DNA of 64,000 nt. Source: Kumtagia sp044326205 (GTDB lineage Bacteria; Pseudomonadota; Alphaproteobacteria; Rhizobiales; Rhizobiaceae). Each line of letters opens with the position of its first letter. The stretch's first letter is position 1. A program made the translations under genes and the position numbers. The stretch spans positions 1 to 64,000 of the forward strand of contig NZ_JBIRCY010000024.1 of NCBI RefSeq assembly GCF_044326205.1. The letters are read 5' to 3'. Shown here one piece after another: positions 8,024 through 17,045 of this stretch. Below the pieces are notes generated by a model. That model was not told where the DNA came from. It made no database searches and saw only the letters and a list, made by a program, of their open reading frames with translations.

Positions 8024-9699
8024 GTGCGCCGCTGCTCAACGTCACCGACCTCACCGTCGTCCATGACGCGGAAGAAGGGACGCGTACCCTGCTTGACGCC
8101 GTGTCGCTCGAACTGGGCGCCGGCGAAGTGCTCGGCCTGGTCGGAGAGAGCGGTTCCGGCAAGAGCCTGCTCTGCCGGTCGCTGGTCAGGCTGCTGCCGT
8201 CAAGCCGGCTGCGGATCGCCTCCGGTTCGGTCATGCTCGCCGGACGCGAGCTGACAAGCGCCTCGGAAGACGAGATGCGTGCGGTGCGCGGCGGCGAGAT
8301 CGGCATGATCTTCCAGAACCCGACGAGCCATCTCGACCCGGTAATGAAGATCGGCGGCCAGATCGCCGAGGGAATCCGCTTCCACCAGGGGCTCGACGCC
8401 AAGGCGGCGCGCGCAGCGGCGGTCGATATCCTGGCGCAGGTCGGGTTCCCGGACCCGGCCAGGGCCTATGACAGCTATCCGCACGAATTTTCTGGCGGCA
8501 TGCGCCAGCGCGCCATGATCGGCGCGGCACTCTCGAGCAACCCGAAGATCCTGATCGCCGACGAGCCGACCACCGCTCTCGACGTGACGATCCAGGCACA
8601 GATCCTGTGCCTCCTGATGGACATCAGAGCCAAGCGCGGCCTCTCGGTCGTCCTGATCACGCACGACCTCGGCATCGTCGCCCAGGTCTGCGACCGCATC
8701 GCGGTAATGCGCAACGGCCGCGTGGTCGAGGTCGCCGAAAAACGCAGCCTGCTTTCAGCACCGACGCACGCCTACACGCGCTCGCTTATTGCCAGCCATC
8801 CTTCCCTGCCGGATGACCAGGTGACGGCGGAGGGGCCGAGACCACAGGCACCGGGGGCCGTGCCGGTGGTCGACATCGAAAAGCTGCACGTCCGCTTCGC
8901 CGGCGGCGGGCTGTTCAAGCGCGGCAGCACGGTGAACGCGGTCGACGGCGTCAGCCTGCGCATTATGCCGGGAGAGACGGTCGGCGTCGTCGGCGAATCC
9001 GGCAGCGGCAAGAGCACGCTGGCGCGCACGATCCTCGGCCTCACCCCTGCCACATCAGGCACGATCCGCTTCGACGGGACCGATATCGCTTCCGGTCGCA
9101 GCGCGCTGGCAACGCTGCGGCGCGAGACCGCCATGGTGTTCCAGGATCCCTACAACGCGCTTAACCCGCGGCTGACGGTCGGCAAGATGCTGGCGGAAGT
9201 GATGAGAGTGCAGGGCAAGGTCGAGGCAAGCCGCATCCCGGCGCGCTCCGCCGAGCTTCTCGACCTCGTCGGGCTCGGCCGCGAGTTCCTCGACCGCAAG
9301 CCGCGTTCGATGAGCGGCGGCCAGTGCCAGCGTGCCGGCATCGCCCGCGCGCTCGCAGTCGACCCGAAGCTGATCATCGCCGACGAGTGCGTCGCGGCGC
9401 TCGACGTGACCATCCAGGCGCAGATCGTCGAGCTTTTCCGCGAACTGGTGCAGCGCATGTCGCTCACGCTGATGTTCATTGCCCACGACCTCGCCATCGT
9501 GCGCCATCTCTGCCAGCGCGTGGTGGTGATGTATCGCGGCAAGGTCGTGGAGGAAGGCCTGTCGGCCGAGGTCTTCGCGCGGCCGAAACACGCCTATACG
9601 GCCTCGCTGATCGCCGCCATCCCGCATATCGATCCGGACAAGCCGCTGCTTGCGCCGTCGAAAACGCCGGCTTCCGCATTACGCCCGGCGACTGCCTGA
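8020..9699 (+). CDS. Fused double ATPase of the peptide ABC transporter (DppD-DppF)
   Basis: The 559-residue protein holds two complete ABC ATPase modules that in DppD/DppF systems are separate genes. Module 1 has Walker A GESGSGKS (42-50), signature FSGGMRQRAM and Walker B LIADEPTTALDV. Module 2 (from about residue 285) has GVVGESGSGKST, signature MSGGQCQRAG and Walker B LIIADECVAALDV, where Cys-Val replaces the usual Pro-Thr after the catalytic Glu. The ATG at 8020 overlaps the permease stop; the frame is open further upstream but lies inside that gene. Single-gene double ATPases are common for this transporter family in rhizobia. Confidence 0.93.
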   Translation: MSAPLLNVTDLTVVHDAEEGTRTLLDAVSLELGAGEVLGLVGESGSGKSLLCRSLVRLLPSSRLRIASGSVMLAGRELTSASEDEMRAVRGGEIGMIFQNPTSHLDPVMKIGGQIAEGIRFHQGLDAKAARAAAVDILAQVGFPDPARAYDSYPHEFSGGMRQRAMIGAALSSNPKILIADEPTTALDVTIQAQILCLLMDIRAKRGLSVVLITHDLGIVAQVCDRIAVMRNGRVVEVAEKRSLLSAPTHAYTRSLIASHPSLPDDQVTAEGPRPQAPGAVPVVDIEKLHVRFAGGGLFKRGSTVNAVDGVSLRIMPGETVGVVGESGSGKSTLARTILGLTPATSGTIRFDGTDIASGRSALATLRRETAMVFQDPYNALNPRLTVGKMLAEVMRVQGKVEASRIPARSAELLDLVGLGREFLDRKPRSMSGGQCQRAGIARALAVDPKLIIADECVAALDVTIQAQIVELFRELVQRMSLTLMFIAHDLAIVRHLCQRVVVMYRGKVVEEGLSAEVFARPKHAYTASLIAAIPHIDPDKPLLAPSKTPASALRPATA

Positions 9700-9729
9700 A
9701 CGAGAGACAACAACCAGAAGGGAACGACA

Positions 9730-11247
9730 ATGTTGATAAGCAAATGGATGCGGATCGGACTGGTATCGGCGATGACCAGCCTTTCCTTCGGCGCGACGCT
9801 GGCCGAGGCGGCCGGCGTGCTGACGATCGGCCGGCGCGAGGACTCGACCACCTTCGACCCGATCAAGACGGCGCAGAACATCGACCTGTGGGTGTTCGCA
9901 AATGTCTATGACGTGCTGATCCGCGTCGACAAGACCGGCACCAAGCTGGAGCCCGGCCTGGCCGAAAGCTGGAATGTCAGCCCGGACGGCCTGACCTACA
10001 CGCTGAAGCTGCGCGACGCGAAGTTTTCGGACGGTTCGGCGCTGACGGCCGACGACGTGGTGTTCAGCCTTACCCGCATCCGTGACGACGAGGGTTCGTT
10101 GTGGAGGGACCCGTTCAGCGTCATGGAGACCGTCGAGGCGACCGATCCCAAGACCGTCACGATCAAACTGAAACAGCCGACCGCGCCGTTCCTGGCGACG
10201 CTCGCCTTCCCGATCGCCTCTATCCTGTCCAAGGCAGGGTTCGAAAAGCTCGGCCCTGAGAAATATGCCGAGACGCCCATCGGCTCCGGCGCCTTCACCA
10301 TCACCGAGTGGCGGCGCGGCGACCGCGTCATTCTCGCCAAGAACCCAAATTTCTGGCAGGCCGACCGCGTCAGCCTCGACGGCGTCGAGTGGATCTCGGT
10401 GCCGGACGACAACACGCGCATGCTGAACGTGCAGGCCGGGCAGCTCGACACGGCGATCTTCGTGCCGTTCTCGCGCGTCGCCGAGTTGCAGAAGGACCCC
10501 AACCTCACCGTCCATCTCGACCCGTCGACGCGTGAGGATCACCTGCTGATCAACCACGAGCACGGCGCGCTTACGAAGAAGGAAGTGCGGCAGGCGCTCG
10601 ACATGGCCATCGACGAGCAGGCGGTGGTCGACACGGTCACCTTCGGTTATGGCGAGGTGGCGAATTCTTACGTGCCGAAGGGCGCGCTCTACTACTACGC
10701 CGACAATCTGAAGCGGCCCTACGATCCGGAAAAGGCGAAGCAGATGCTGGCCGATGCCGGCGCCTCCGATCTCACGCTGAATTATGTCGTGCGCGCCGGC
10801 GACGAGATCGTCGAACAGACCGCCGTCCTCCTGCAGCAGCAGCTCGCCAAGGCCGGGGTGACCGTCAACATCCAGAAGGTCGACCCCAGCCAGGAATGGG
10901 ACATGCTGGTGGCAGGTGACTATGACGTCGGCGTCAACTACTGGACGAACGACATTCTCGACCCAGATCAGAAGACGACCTTCGTGCTCGGGCACGACGC
11001 CAACATGAACTACATGACCCGCTACAACAACGAAAAGGTCAAGGAATTGGTGGTGGCTGCGCGCATCGAGATGGACCCGGCCAAGCGCGAGCAGATGTAT
11101 GTCGATCTGCAGAAGATGTCGAAGGACGACGTCAACTGGATCGACCTATACTACAGCCCGTACATCAATGTTTCGCGCAAGAACGTCGAGAATTTCTACC
11201 AGAACCCGCTGGGCCGGTTCTTCCTCGAAGACGTCGTCAAGAACTAG
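9730..11247 (+). CDS. Periplasmic peptide/substrate-binding protein (SBP family 5)
   Basis: This 505-residue binding protein has a Sec signal peptide, cleaved near LAEA-AGVL (residue about 28). The SBP_bac_5 fold follows: the hallmark LEPGLAESWNVSPDGLTYTLKLR region, then FSDGSALTADDVVFSLTR and later MLADAGASDLTLNYVVR. It delivers the ligand to the permease pair. In the Pseudomonas PipR locus the equivalent peptide-binding protein is needed for the plant-leaf response, so this protein could import the LuxR ligand; that transfer of function is inference. It is the last gene of the operon and a stable hairpin follows. Confidence 0.92.
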   Translation: MLISKWMRIGLVSAMTSLSFGATLAEAAGVLTIGRREDSTTFDPIKTAQNIDLWVFANVYDVLIRVDKTGTKLEPGLAESWNVSPDGLTYTLKLRDAKFSDGSALTADDVVFSLTRIRDDEGSLWRDPFSVMETVEATDPKTVTIKLKQPTAPFLATLAFPIASILSKAGFEKLGPEKYAETPIGSGAFTITEWRRGDRVILAKNPNFWQADRVSLDGVEWISVPDDNTRMLNVQAGQLDTAIFVPFSRVAELQKDPNLTVHLDPSTREDHLLINHEHGALTKKEVRQALDMAIDEQAVVDTVTFGYGEVANSYVPKGALYYYADNLKRPYDPEKAKQMLADAGASDLTLNYVVRAGDEIVEQTAVLLQQQLAKAGVTVNIQKVDPSQEWDMLVAGDYDVGVNYWTNDILDPDQKTTFVLGHDANMNYMTRYNNEKVKELVVAARIEMDPAKREQMYVDLQKMSKDDVNWIDLYYSPYINVSRKNVENFYQNPLGRFFLEDVVKN

Positions 11248-11263
11248 TCCAGCCAATGAAATG

Positions 11264-11288
11264 CGGGACGCCGCCAGGCAGCGTCCCG
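11264..11288 (+). terminator. Hairpin after the peptide-transporter operon
   Basis: CGGGACGC and GCGTCCCG form a perfect 8-bp stem around a 9-nt loop, 16 nt after the binding-protein stop. There is no U-run behind it, so it may be a weak or factor-assisted terminator or a 3'-end stabiliser. Confidence 0.5.
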
Positions 11289-11395
11289 TACGGTCTTGAC
11301 GACATGCTTGGTGTCCCGGTGTGCAATGCCGCCGGGACGCTTATTCAAGATATCGATATAGTGGCACCGATTCTGAGCGGGGCGGTGATGTTCGA

Positions 11396-13816
11396 GTGGA
11401 AACAACGCAGGCTGTCGCGCCGGGCGCGCCCGGCATCGTTGCGCGCTGGACATCGAGCGCCAAGAGCGGCGTCGGCACCGCGCTTTCGCCGGCCTGCCGG
11501 GTCTGGTTCACGCTCAGCCACGGCATTCTGAACGAAGTCTACTATCCCCGTGTCGATCATGCCTGTACCCGCGATCTCGGGCTGATTGTCTGTGGCCCGG
11601 CCGGGTATTTCTCGGAAGAGAAACGACACGCCGACCATGCCGTTGAGCTGTTTGAGGATGGTGTGCCGGCCTATCGCCTCACCAACACGGCAATCGACGG
11701 CGCCTACAGGATCGAGAAGCAAATCCTCGTCGATCCGGAGCGGCCGACAGTGCTGCAGGCGATCACGTTCACCGCCCTGAAGGGGCAAGTTGGCGACTTC
11801 CGCATCTACGCCCTGCTCGCACCCCACCTGGTCAATTCAGGTGCAGGCAACACCGCCTGGATCGGGGAATACAAGGGACAGCAGATGCTGTTCGCAACGG
11901 GGACCGGCGGTGTATCGCTGGCGCTCGCCTCATCGTTGCCCTGGGCATCCAGTTCCGCGGGTTATGTCGGGTTTTCGGACGGGTGGCAGCAACTCAGCAA
12001 ATCGGGCCGTCTCGACACCGATTGTCAACGCGCCGACGACGGCAACGTCGCGCTCACCGGGGAGATCGGCTTTTCGGGCAACGCACCACGAGCCCTCCTT
12101 GCCCTGGCCTTTGGTCCGAGCCCACAGGAAGCCGCCTATAACGCGCGGGCCAGCCTCATGGCCGGCTTCGATGCCGCGGCCAAAAATTACGTCGCCGGAT
12201 GGCGCGACTGGCAGAAAACCTTGCTTGCGCTCGATCGCAAGGGCGCGTCGGACTTGAACACGTATCGTATCAGCACGGCGGTTCTGGCTACGCACCGCCC
12301 GCTCGGCTTTCCAGGCCCGGCCGTGGCAAGCCTTTCGATCCCATGGGGCTTCAGCAAGGGCGACGAGGATCTTGGCGGCTATCACCTGGTTTGGCCGCGC
12401 GACCTGGTCGAGACCGCGGGTGGATTCCTGGCCGCCGGCGCCGGCGCCGATGCCTTGCAGATACTCGCCTATCTCCGGACAATTCAGGAGGCCGACGGCC
12501 ATTGGCCGCAGAATGCGTGGCTGGATGGCACAGCCTACTGGGATGGCATCCAGATGGACGAGTGTGCCTTTCCGATCTTGCTGGCGGATGCGCTCATTCG
12601 TGAGGGCCAACTTCTCCCGGAATCGTTGATGACATTTATTACGATGATCGAGCGCGCCGCATCGTTCTTGGTGCGCAACGGTCCGGTCACTGGGGAAGAC
12701 AGATGGGAGGAGGACGCAGGCTACAGCCCGTTCACTCTTGCCGTCGAGATTGCCGCTCTTCTTGCCTCGGCGGACATGCTCGACACGTCAGGCAGGAGCG
12801 ATGCCGCGCGCTATCTGTGTGAGACCGCCGATTGCTGGAACGAACAGATCGAGCGCTGGACCTATGTGACCGACACGGACTTATGCGAGCGATATGGAGT
12901 GAAGGGTTACTACGTCCGCATCGCGCCGCCGGATGTTGCGGACGCAGCCTCGCCGAAAGACGGTTTTGTGCCGATCAAGAACCGGCCGGCCGGCGAGGCC
13001 GATCAGCCGGCGCAGGCGATCGTAAGCCCCGACGCATTGGCCCTTGTCCGCTTCGGCCTGAGGGCCGCCGACGATCCGCGCATTCTGGATACCGTCAGGG
13101 TCATCGACGCCGACCTGCGTTGCGACCTGCCGCAGGGTCCGGTCTGGTATCGATACACCGGTGACGGTTATGGCGAGCATGACGATGGCGCGCCGTTCGA
13201 TGGTGTCGGCAAGGGCAGGCCGTGGCCGCTGCTCGTTGGAGAGCGTGCTCACTACGAACTGGCGGCCGGGCGTATCGATAGGGCGCAGAGCCTGCTGGCC
13301 ACCCTGGAAGGCAGCGCGGGCCCGGGCGGCCTCCTTCCCGAGCAGGTGTGGGATGGCGACGACATGCCCGATCGCGAGTTGCGGCGCGGCGGACCCACCG
13401 GGAGCGCCATGCCCCTGGTGTGGGCTCATTCGGAGCATATCAAGCTTTTACGCTCGCTCCGCGATGGCAAAGTCTTCGACATGCCGCGGCAGGGCGTGGA
13501 ACGTTACGTCAAGGGAAAGACCGGCTCGCCCATCCGGTCATGGCGTTTCAACAACAAGATCCGGTCGATCCCCTCCGGCAAATGCTTGCGCGTGGAAGTC
13601 CTGGCTTCCGCGCTCGTTCACTGGAGCGTCGATGACGGGAAAACCTATCAGGACAGCGAGACTTGCCAAAACGTGTTTGGCATTCATCTCGTCGATCTGC
13701 CGGTTGCCGGTATCCAGCCGGGCGGCGCCATTATGTTCACCTTCTTCTGGCATGAGGCGGGGCATTGGGAAGGTACCGAATTCAAAGTCGAAATTACCGC
13801 TGGAGAGGTTGGCTAA
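11396..13816 (+). CDS. Glucoamylase-like glycoside hydrolase (GH15)
   Basis: This 806-residue protein would release glucose from the non-reducing ends of alpha-1,4-glucans. The N-terminal beta-domain (about 10-270) contains the conserved RWTSSAKSGVGTALS and YYPRVDHACTRDLGL. The (alpha/alpha)6 catalytic domain (about 280-680) includes YHLVWPRDLVETAGGF, RWEEDAGYSPFTLAVEI with the likely general acid Glu and LLPEQVWDG with the likely general base Glu. A small C-terminal beta-domain follows. No signal peptide is seen, so it probably acts on cytoplasmic glycogen or maltodextrin. The start is GTG 11396, placed by homology to the family N-terminus. It is followed by zwf and a glucokinase. Confidence 0.88.
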   Translation: METTQAVAPGAPGIVARWTSSAKSGVGTALSPACRVWFTLSHGILNEVYYPRVDHACTRDLGLIVCGPAGYFSEEKRHADHAVELFEDGVPAYRLTNTAIDGAYRIEKQILVDPERPTVLQAITFTALKGQVGDFRIYALLAPHLVNSGAGNTAWIGEYKGQQMLFATGTGGVSLALASSLPWASSSAGYVGFSDGWQQLSKSGRLDTDCQRADDGNVALTGEIGFSGNAPRALLALAFGPSPQEAAYNARASLMAGFDAAAKNYVAGWRDWQKTLLALDRKGASDLNTYRISTAVLATHRPLGFPGPAVASLSIPWGFSKGDEDLGGYHLVWPRDLVETAGGFLAAGAGADALQILAYLRTIQEADGHWPQNAWLDGTAYWDGIQMDECAFPILLADALIREGQLLPESLMTFITMIERAASFLVRNGPVTGEDRWEEDAGYSPFTLAVEIAALLASADMLDTSGRSDAARYLCETADCWNEQIERWTYVTDTDLCERYGVKGYYVRIAPPDVADAASPKDGFVPIKNRPAGEADQPAQAIVSPDALALVRFGLRAADDPRILDTVRVIDADLRCDLPQGPVWYRYTGDGYGEHDDGAPFDGVGKGRPWPLLVGERAHYELAAGRIDRAQSLLATLEGSAGPGGLLPEQVWDGDDMPDRELRRGGPTGSAMPLVWAHSEHIKLLRSLRDGKVFDMPRQGVERYVKGKTGSPIRSWRFNNKIRSIPSGKCLRVEVLASALVHWSVDDGKTYQDSETCQNVFGIHLVDLPVAGIQPGGAIMFTFFWHEAGHWEGTEFKVEITAGEVG

Positions 13817-13906
13817 ACCGGCCCGTCTTCGGCTATCCTTGCCGACGGTTCTTCCGGAGGCCGGAAGCCGCCAGGGGCCACGGATGCGTCTAGGAATAGG
13901 TCGATC

Positions 13907-15283
13907 ATGACGGACGGACGATGCGACGCGTTGGTGCTGTTCGGGGCAACAGGCGACCTCGCGCACAAGAAGATATTCCCGGCGCTCTATTCAATGGTTG
14001 CGCGGGGCGGGTTGAGCGAACCGGTCGTCGGGGTCGCGCTGGACGCTTGGGACGTCCAACAACTCCAGGCTCGTGCCCGCGATGGTATCGCCAAGGCCGT
14101 CGGCAATGTCGATGAAGCCGTCTTTGCAAAGCTGGCGGCCCTGCTGCGCTATGTCAGCGGCGACTACCGCAATCAGTCCACCTTTGATCGATTGCGGGAT
14201 ACCCTCGGGCCGGCTCGGCACCCGCTTTATTATCTTGCCATTCCGCCAAGCATGTTCGAGCCGGTGGTCCAGGGGCTGGAGCAGTCCGGCGGGTCCGACG
14301 GTGGGCGGCTGATGGTCGAAAAACCGTTTGGCCGCGATCTTCAATCGGCGCGCTGGCTCAATCGGGTCTTGCAGATCGCCTTCGAGGAGAAATCGATCTT
14401 CCGCATCGACCACTATCTCGGCAAGGAAGCGATCCAGAACCTGCTTTATTTCCGCTTCGCCAACTCGTTCCTCGAGCCAATCTGGAACCGCAACTATGTG
14501 GAGAGCGTCCAGATCACCATGGCCGAGGATTTTGGCGTCCAGGGGCGCGGGCGCTTCTATGACGAGGTCGGCTGCATCCGGGACGTGATCGAAAATCACC
14601 TTCTCAACATTTTGCTTCTGTTGGCGATGGAGCCCCCCATCGGGCGTTCGGCCGACGATCTCATCGATGAGAAGGTTCAGGTGTTGAAGGCAATCCGGAC
14701 GCTGACGCCCGGCGACGTCGTGCGCGGCCAGTTTGCCGGCTACCTGCAAGAGCCCGGCGTCGCGCCGGCGTCCACGGTCGAGACATTCGCCGCCGTTCGT
14801 TTTTTCGTCGACACCTGGCGCTGGCGGGATGTGCCATTCTTCATCCGGGCAGGAAAGTGCCTGCCGGTGCACGTCACCGAGGTGGTGGTTCGGCTGAAAC
14901 GGCCTCCGATCGACGTATTCGACGAGATCAAGGGCGGGGATTCGAACTATGTCCGCTTCCGCATCGCTCCCCAGATGCTGATCGGCATCGGCGCTCGCCG
15001 CAAGGCGGCGGGTGACGAGATGCTGGGCGAGCAGGTGGAGCTCGCGGCGGTTGACGATGATGTCGGCGACATGGAGCCGTATGAGCGGTTGATCGGCGAC
15101 GCTATGAACGGCAACGCCCAACTCTTCACCCGGCAGGACGCGAGCGAGATAGCGTGGCGGATCGTCGGTCCTGTGCTCGACGACAAATCGCCGCCGGACA
15201 TCTATGAACCCGGCACCTGGGGGCCGGCCAGCGCCACAGACACGCTGACGCCGCCGAATGGCTGGATCGATCCCGAACAGTAA
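13907..15283 (+). CDS. zwf: Glucose-6-phosphate dehydrogenase
   Basis: This 458-residue enzyme oxidises glucose 6-phosphate to 6-phosphogluconolactone with NAD(P)+, feeding the Entner-Doudoroff and pentose-phosphate routes. The Rossmann motif LFGATGDLAHKK (11-22) is intact. So are EKPFG (138-142) and the active-site signature RIDHYLGKE (166-174) with the catalytic His, and the C-terminal ligand loop FFIRAGKCLPVHVTEV is present. It is somewhat shorter than the usual about 490 residues. It lies 90 nt after the glucoamylase and just before the glucokinase, so the three probably form one operon. Confidence 0.95.
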   Translation: MTDGRCDALVLFGATGDLAHKKIFPALYSMVARGGLSEPVVGVALDAWDVQQLQARARDGIAKAVGNVDEAVFAKLAALLRYVSGDYRNQSTFDRLRDTLGPARHPLYYLAIPPSMFEPVVQGLEQSGGSDGGRLMVEKPFGRDLQSARWLNRVLQIAFEEKSIFRIDHYLGKEAIQNLLYFRFANSFLEPIWNRNYVESVQITMAEDFGVQGRGRFYDEVGCIRDVIENHLLNILLLLAMEPPIGRSADDLIDEKVQVLKAIRTLTPGDVVRGQFAGYLQEPGVAPASTVETFAAVRFFVDTWRWRDVPFFIRAGKCLPVHVTEVVVRLKRPPIDVFDEIKGGDSNYVRFRIAPQMLIGIGARRKAAGDEMLGEQVELAAVDDDVGDMEPYERLIGDAMNGNAQLFTRQDASEIAWRIVGPVLDDKSPPDIYEPGTWGPASATDTLTPPNGWIDPEQ

Positions 15284-15302
15284 GGCGAACGGAGAAAATG
15301 CG

Positions 15303-16007
15303 GTGAGCACGGCCTCAAAGGCATCCGATATCCATGCCAACCCGGTGGTGCTGGCCATCGACGTCGGTGGCTCGCACGTGAAAATCTTGCTGAGTTCAGG
15401 CGGAGAGGAACGGAAAACGAAGTCCGGGCCGGACATGACAGCGGGGCAGATGATCGGCAAGGTCAAAGCACTGGCGGACGGCTTGCAATTCGACGTCGTC
15501 TCGATCGGCTATCCGGGGCCCGTACACCACGACAAGCCCCTCATCGAGCCGGCCAACCTCGGCAAAGGCTGGGTCGGCTTTGACTTCGTCGCGAGCTTTG
15601 GCAAGCCAACGAAGCTTGTCAACGACGCGCTGATGCAGGCCATCGGCAGCTATGAAGGCGGACGCATGTTGTTTCTGGGACTCGGCACGGGTCTCGGCGC
15701 GGCGATGATCGTCGAGAACGTCGCGCAGCCGATGGAACTCGCGCACCTTCCCTACAAGAAGGGCCGCAGTTTCGAAGACTATGTCGGAGAGCGGGGACTG
15801 GAAAAACACGGCTCGGAGAAATGGAAGAAATTCGTATTCGACGTCGTGGATAGACTGCGCGCGGCGATGGAGCCTGACTACGTGGTCATCGGCGGCGGCA
15901 ATGTCGAGAAGCTCGATGAATTGCCTCCCGGTTGTCGCCGAGGCGACAATCGGAACGCGTTCGAGGGTGGGTTTCGGCTCTGGCGGAATAAATCGCTCAG
16001 GTTCTGA
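15303..16007 (+). CDS. ROK-family glucokinase, polyphosphate-glucokinase type
   Basis: This 234-residue cytoplasmic sugar kinase would phosphorylate glucose. The phosphate-binding loop LAIDVGGSHVKILL (about 17-30) is followed by IGYPGPV, the catalytic Asp in KLVNDALMQA and the second glycine loop FLGLGTGLGAAMIVE. The short length and the absence of the ROK zinc motif (CxCGxxGC) resemble polyphosphate glucokinases (PpgK), so polyphosphate rather than ATP may be the donor; this is not proven. The start is GTG 15303, close behind the zwf stop. With GH15 and zwf it completes a path from alpha-glucan to 6-phosphogluconolactone. Confidence 0.83.
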   Translation: MSTASKASDIHANPVVLAIDVGGSHVKILLSSGGEERKTKSGPDMTAGQMIGKVKALADGLQFDVVSIGYPGPVHHDKPLIEPANLGKGWVGFDFVASFGKPTKLVNDALMQAIGSYEGGRMLFLGLGTGLGAAMIVENVAQPMELAHLPYKKGRSFEDYVGERGLEKHGSEKWKKFVFDVVDRLRAAMEPDYVVIGGGNVEKLDELPPGCRRGDNRNAFEGGFRLWRNKSLRF

Positions 16008-16212
16008 CAAGGCCGCATGGCAGGACAAGCTACCGCCGGAAAGGCCACGTCTGTAAGGTCTACTCTGAGCCCCAAAAAGAGGCGAGTGGAAATTCTGCCG
16101 GCAGACGAGCGCCCTGAATTATCCGTCTCGCCAGGTCGAGGAGGGTGACAACCAAAGCTCCGTCATGCGCCGCTCAAGACCGGCGCTCTCGGCGGCCTGG
16201 TTCTGCGGGGGT

Positions 16213-16995
16213 TCAGCCCCCGATGAAGTCGTCGATCGCTCCCTGGGATGCGAGGCGGTACTGGCCGCTCCGCCCCGCGGCAACGCCGGTGATGCGGTGC
16301 GTGGCGACGACCATTTCCGCCATCCGCACGGTCGCCGCGATACCCTCCAGCACGGCGGCGCCATTCACGGTGAAAGGCTGCATACCCGAAAACAGCAGCA
16401 TCGGCATGCCGCCCGAGGGGTGATGACGTCGGTGCCGGCCGCGACGAAGGGCGCGACCTGCGCCTCGAACTCGCGTCTGATCTCCTCGCGGGCTTCGGCG
16501 TCCTCGAAGGCGCGCATGAGGCGTTCCACATCGGCCTCGATAGACCTGACGCCGACCACCCGCTCCCGCAGGCCGTGGGCGACTACTTGCGCCTCGTGGA
16601 TGGGGACGAAGACGGGGTTGATGGTGACCAGGCCGATCCGGCGGCCCATCATGCATCCGTACAGCAAAGCGGCCTCCCCCAAGGCCGAGGACCGGAATAT
16701 CGACGACGCCCCGACACTCCTGCAGACCTACTTCCGGAAAATGGCCGATCACGAAGGCATCGTAACCTTCTTCTCCAGCGCGTATCGCGTTGCGGATCGT
16801 TTGCGCGGCCCCGCGGAACTCGGTGACCGGGTGGAAATGTCGGTCGGGCGGCGTCATGCCATGGATGTCAACCGACGTGGACGCCGACTTCACGCTGTCG
16901 ATATAGGCGCGCAGCCGCCTGAAATACGGCGCCTGCGCCTCAATATTGATGAAACTCTGATACCAGATTCGGATCGGTGCGGCGGGGTCCTTCAC
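16213..16995 (-). pseudogene. Asp/Glu/hydantoin racemase-family protein with two compensating frameshifts
   Basis: The outer parts share one frame (MKDPAAPIRIWYQSF at the start, GMPMLLFSGMQPFTVNGA near the end) but the middle 80-90 codons are readable only in another frame (EAALLYGCMMGRRIGLVTIN to VAPFVAAGTDVITP). An extra base in the G5 run near 16676-16680 and a missing base in the C4 run near 16417-16421 explain both switches. The fold matches the Asp/Glu racemase superfamily, but the first catalytic Cys position is His (VIGHFPEVG) and the second lacks Cys (ITPSGGMP), so true racemase activity is doubtful. It lies behind a decayed nucleobase permease. A few residues after its end (MTELW then LLDLARRI in a shifted frame, about 16110-16170) could be an amidase N-terminal scrap. 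Confidence 0.7.
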
Positions 16996-17045
16996 CTCGG
17001 TCTCCTCCTCGTTCCCGGCGCTCTACCTGGCGCGCGCCACGCGTT

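Noticed and set aside
16017..16148. 43-codon frame after the glucokinase (MAGQATAGKATSVRS...)
   Set aside because: No homology and no clear ribosome site; it could be the truncated start of a further operon gene, but the evidence is too thin for a feature.
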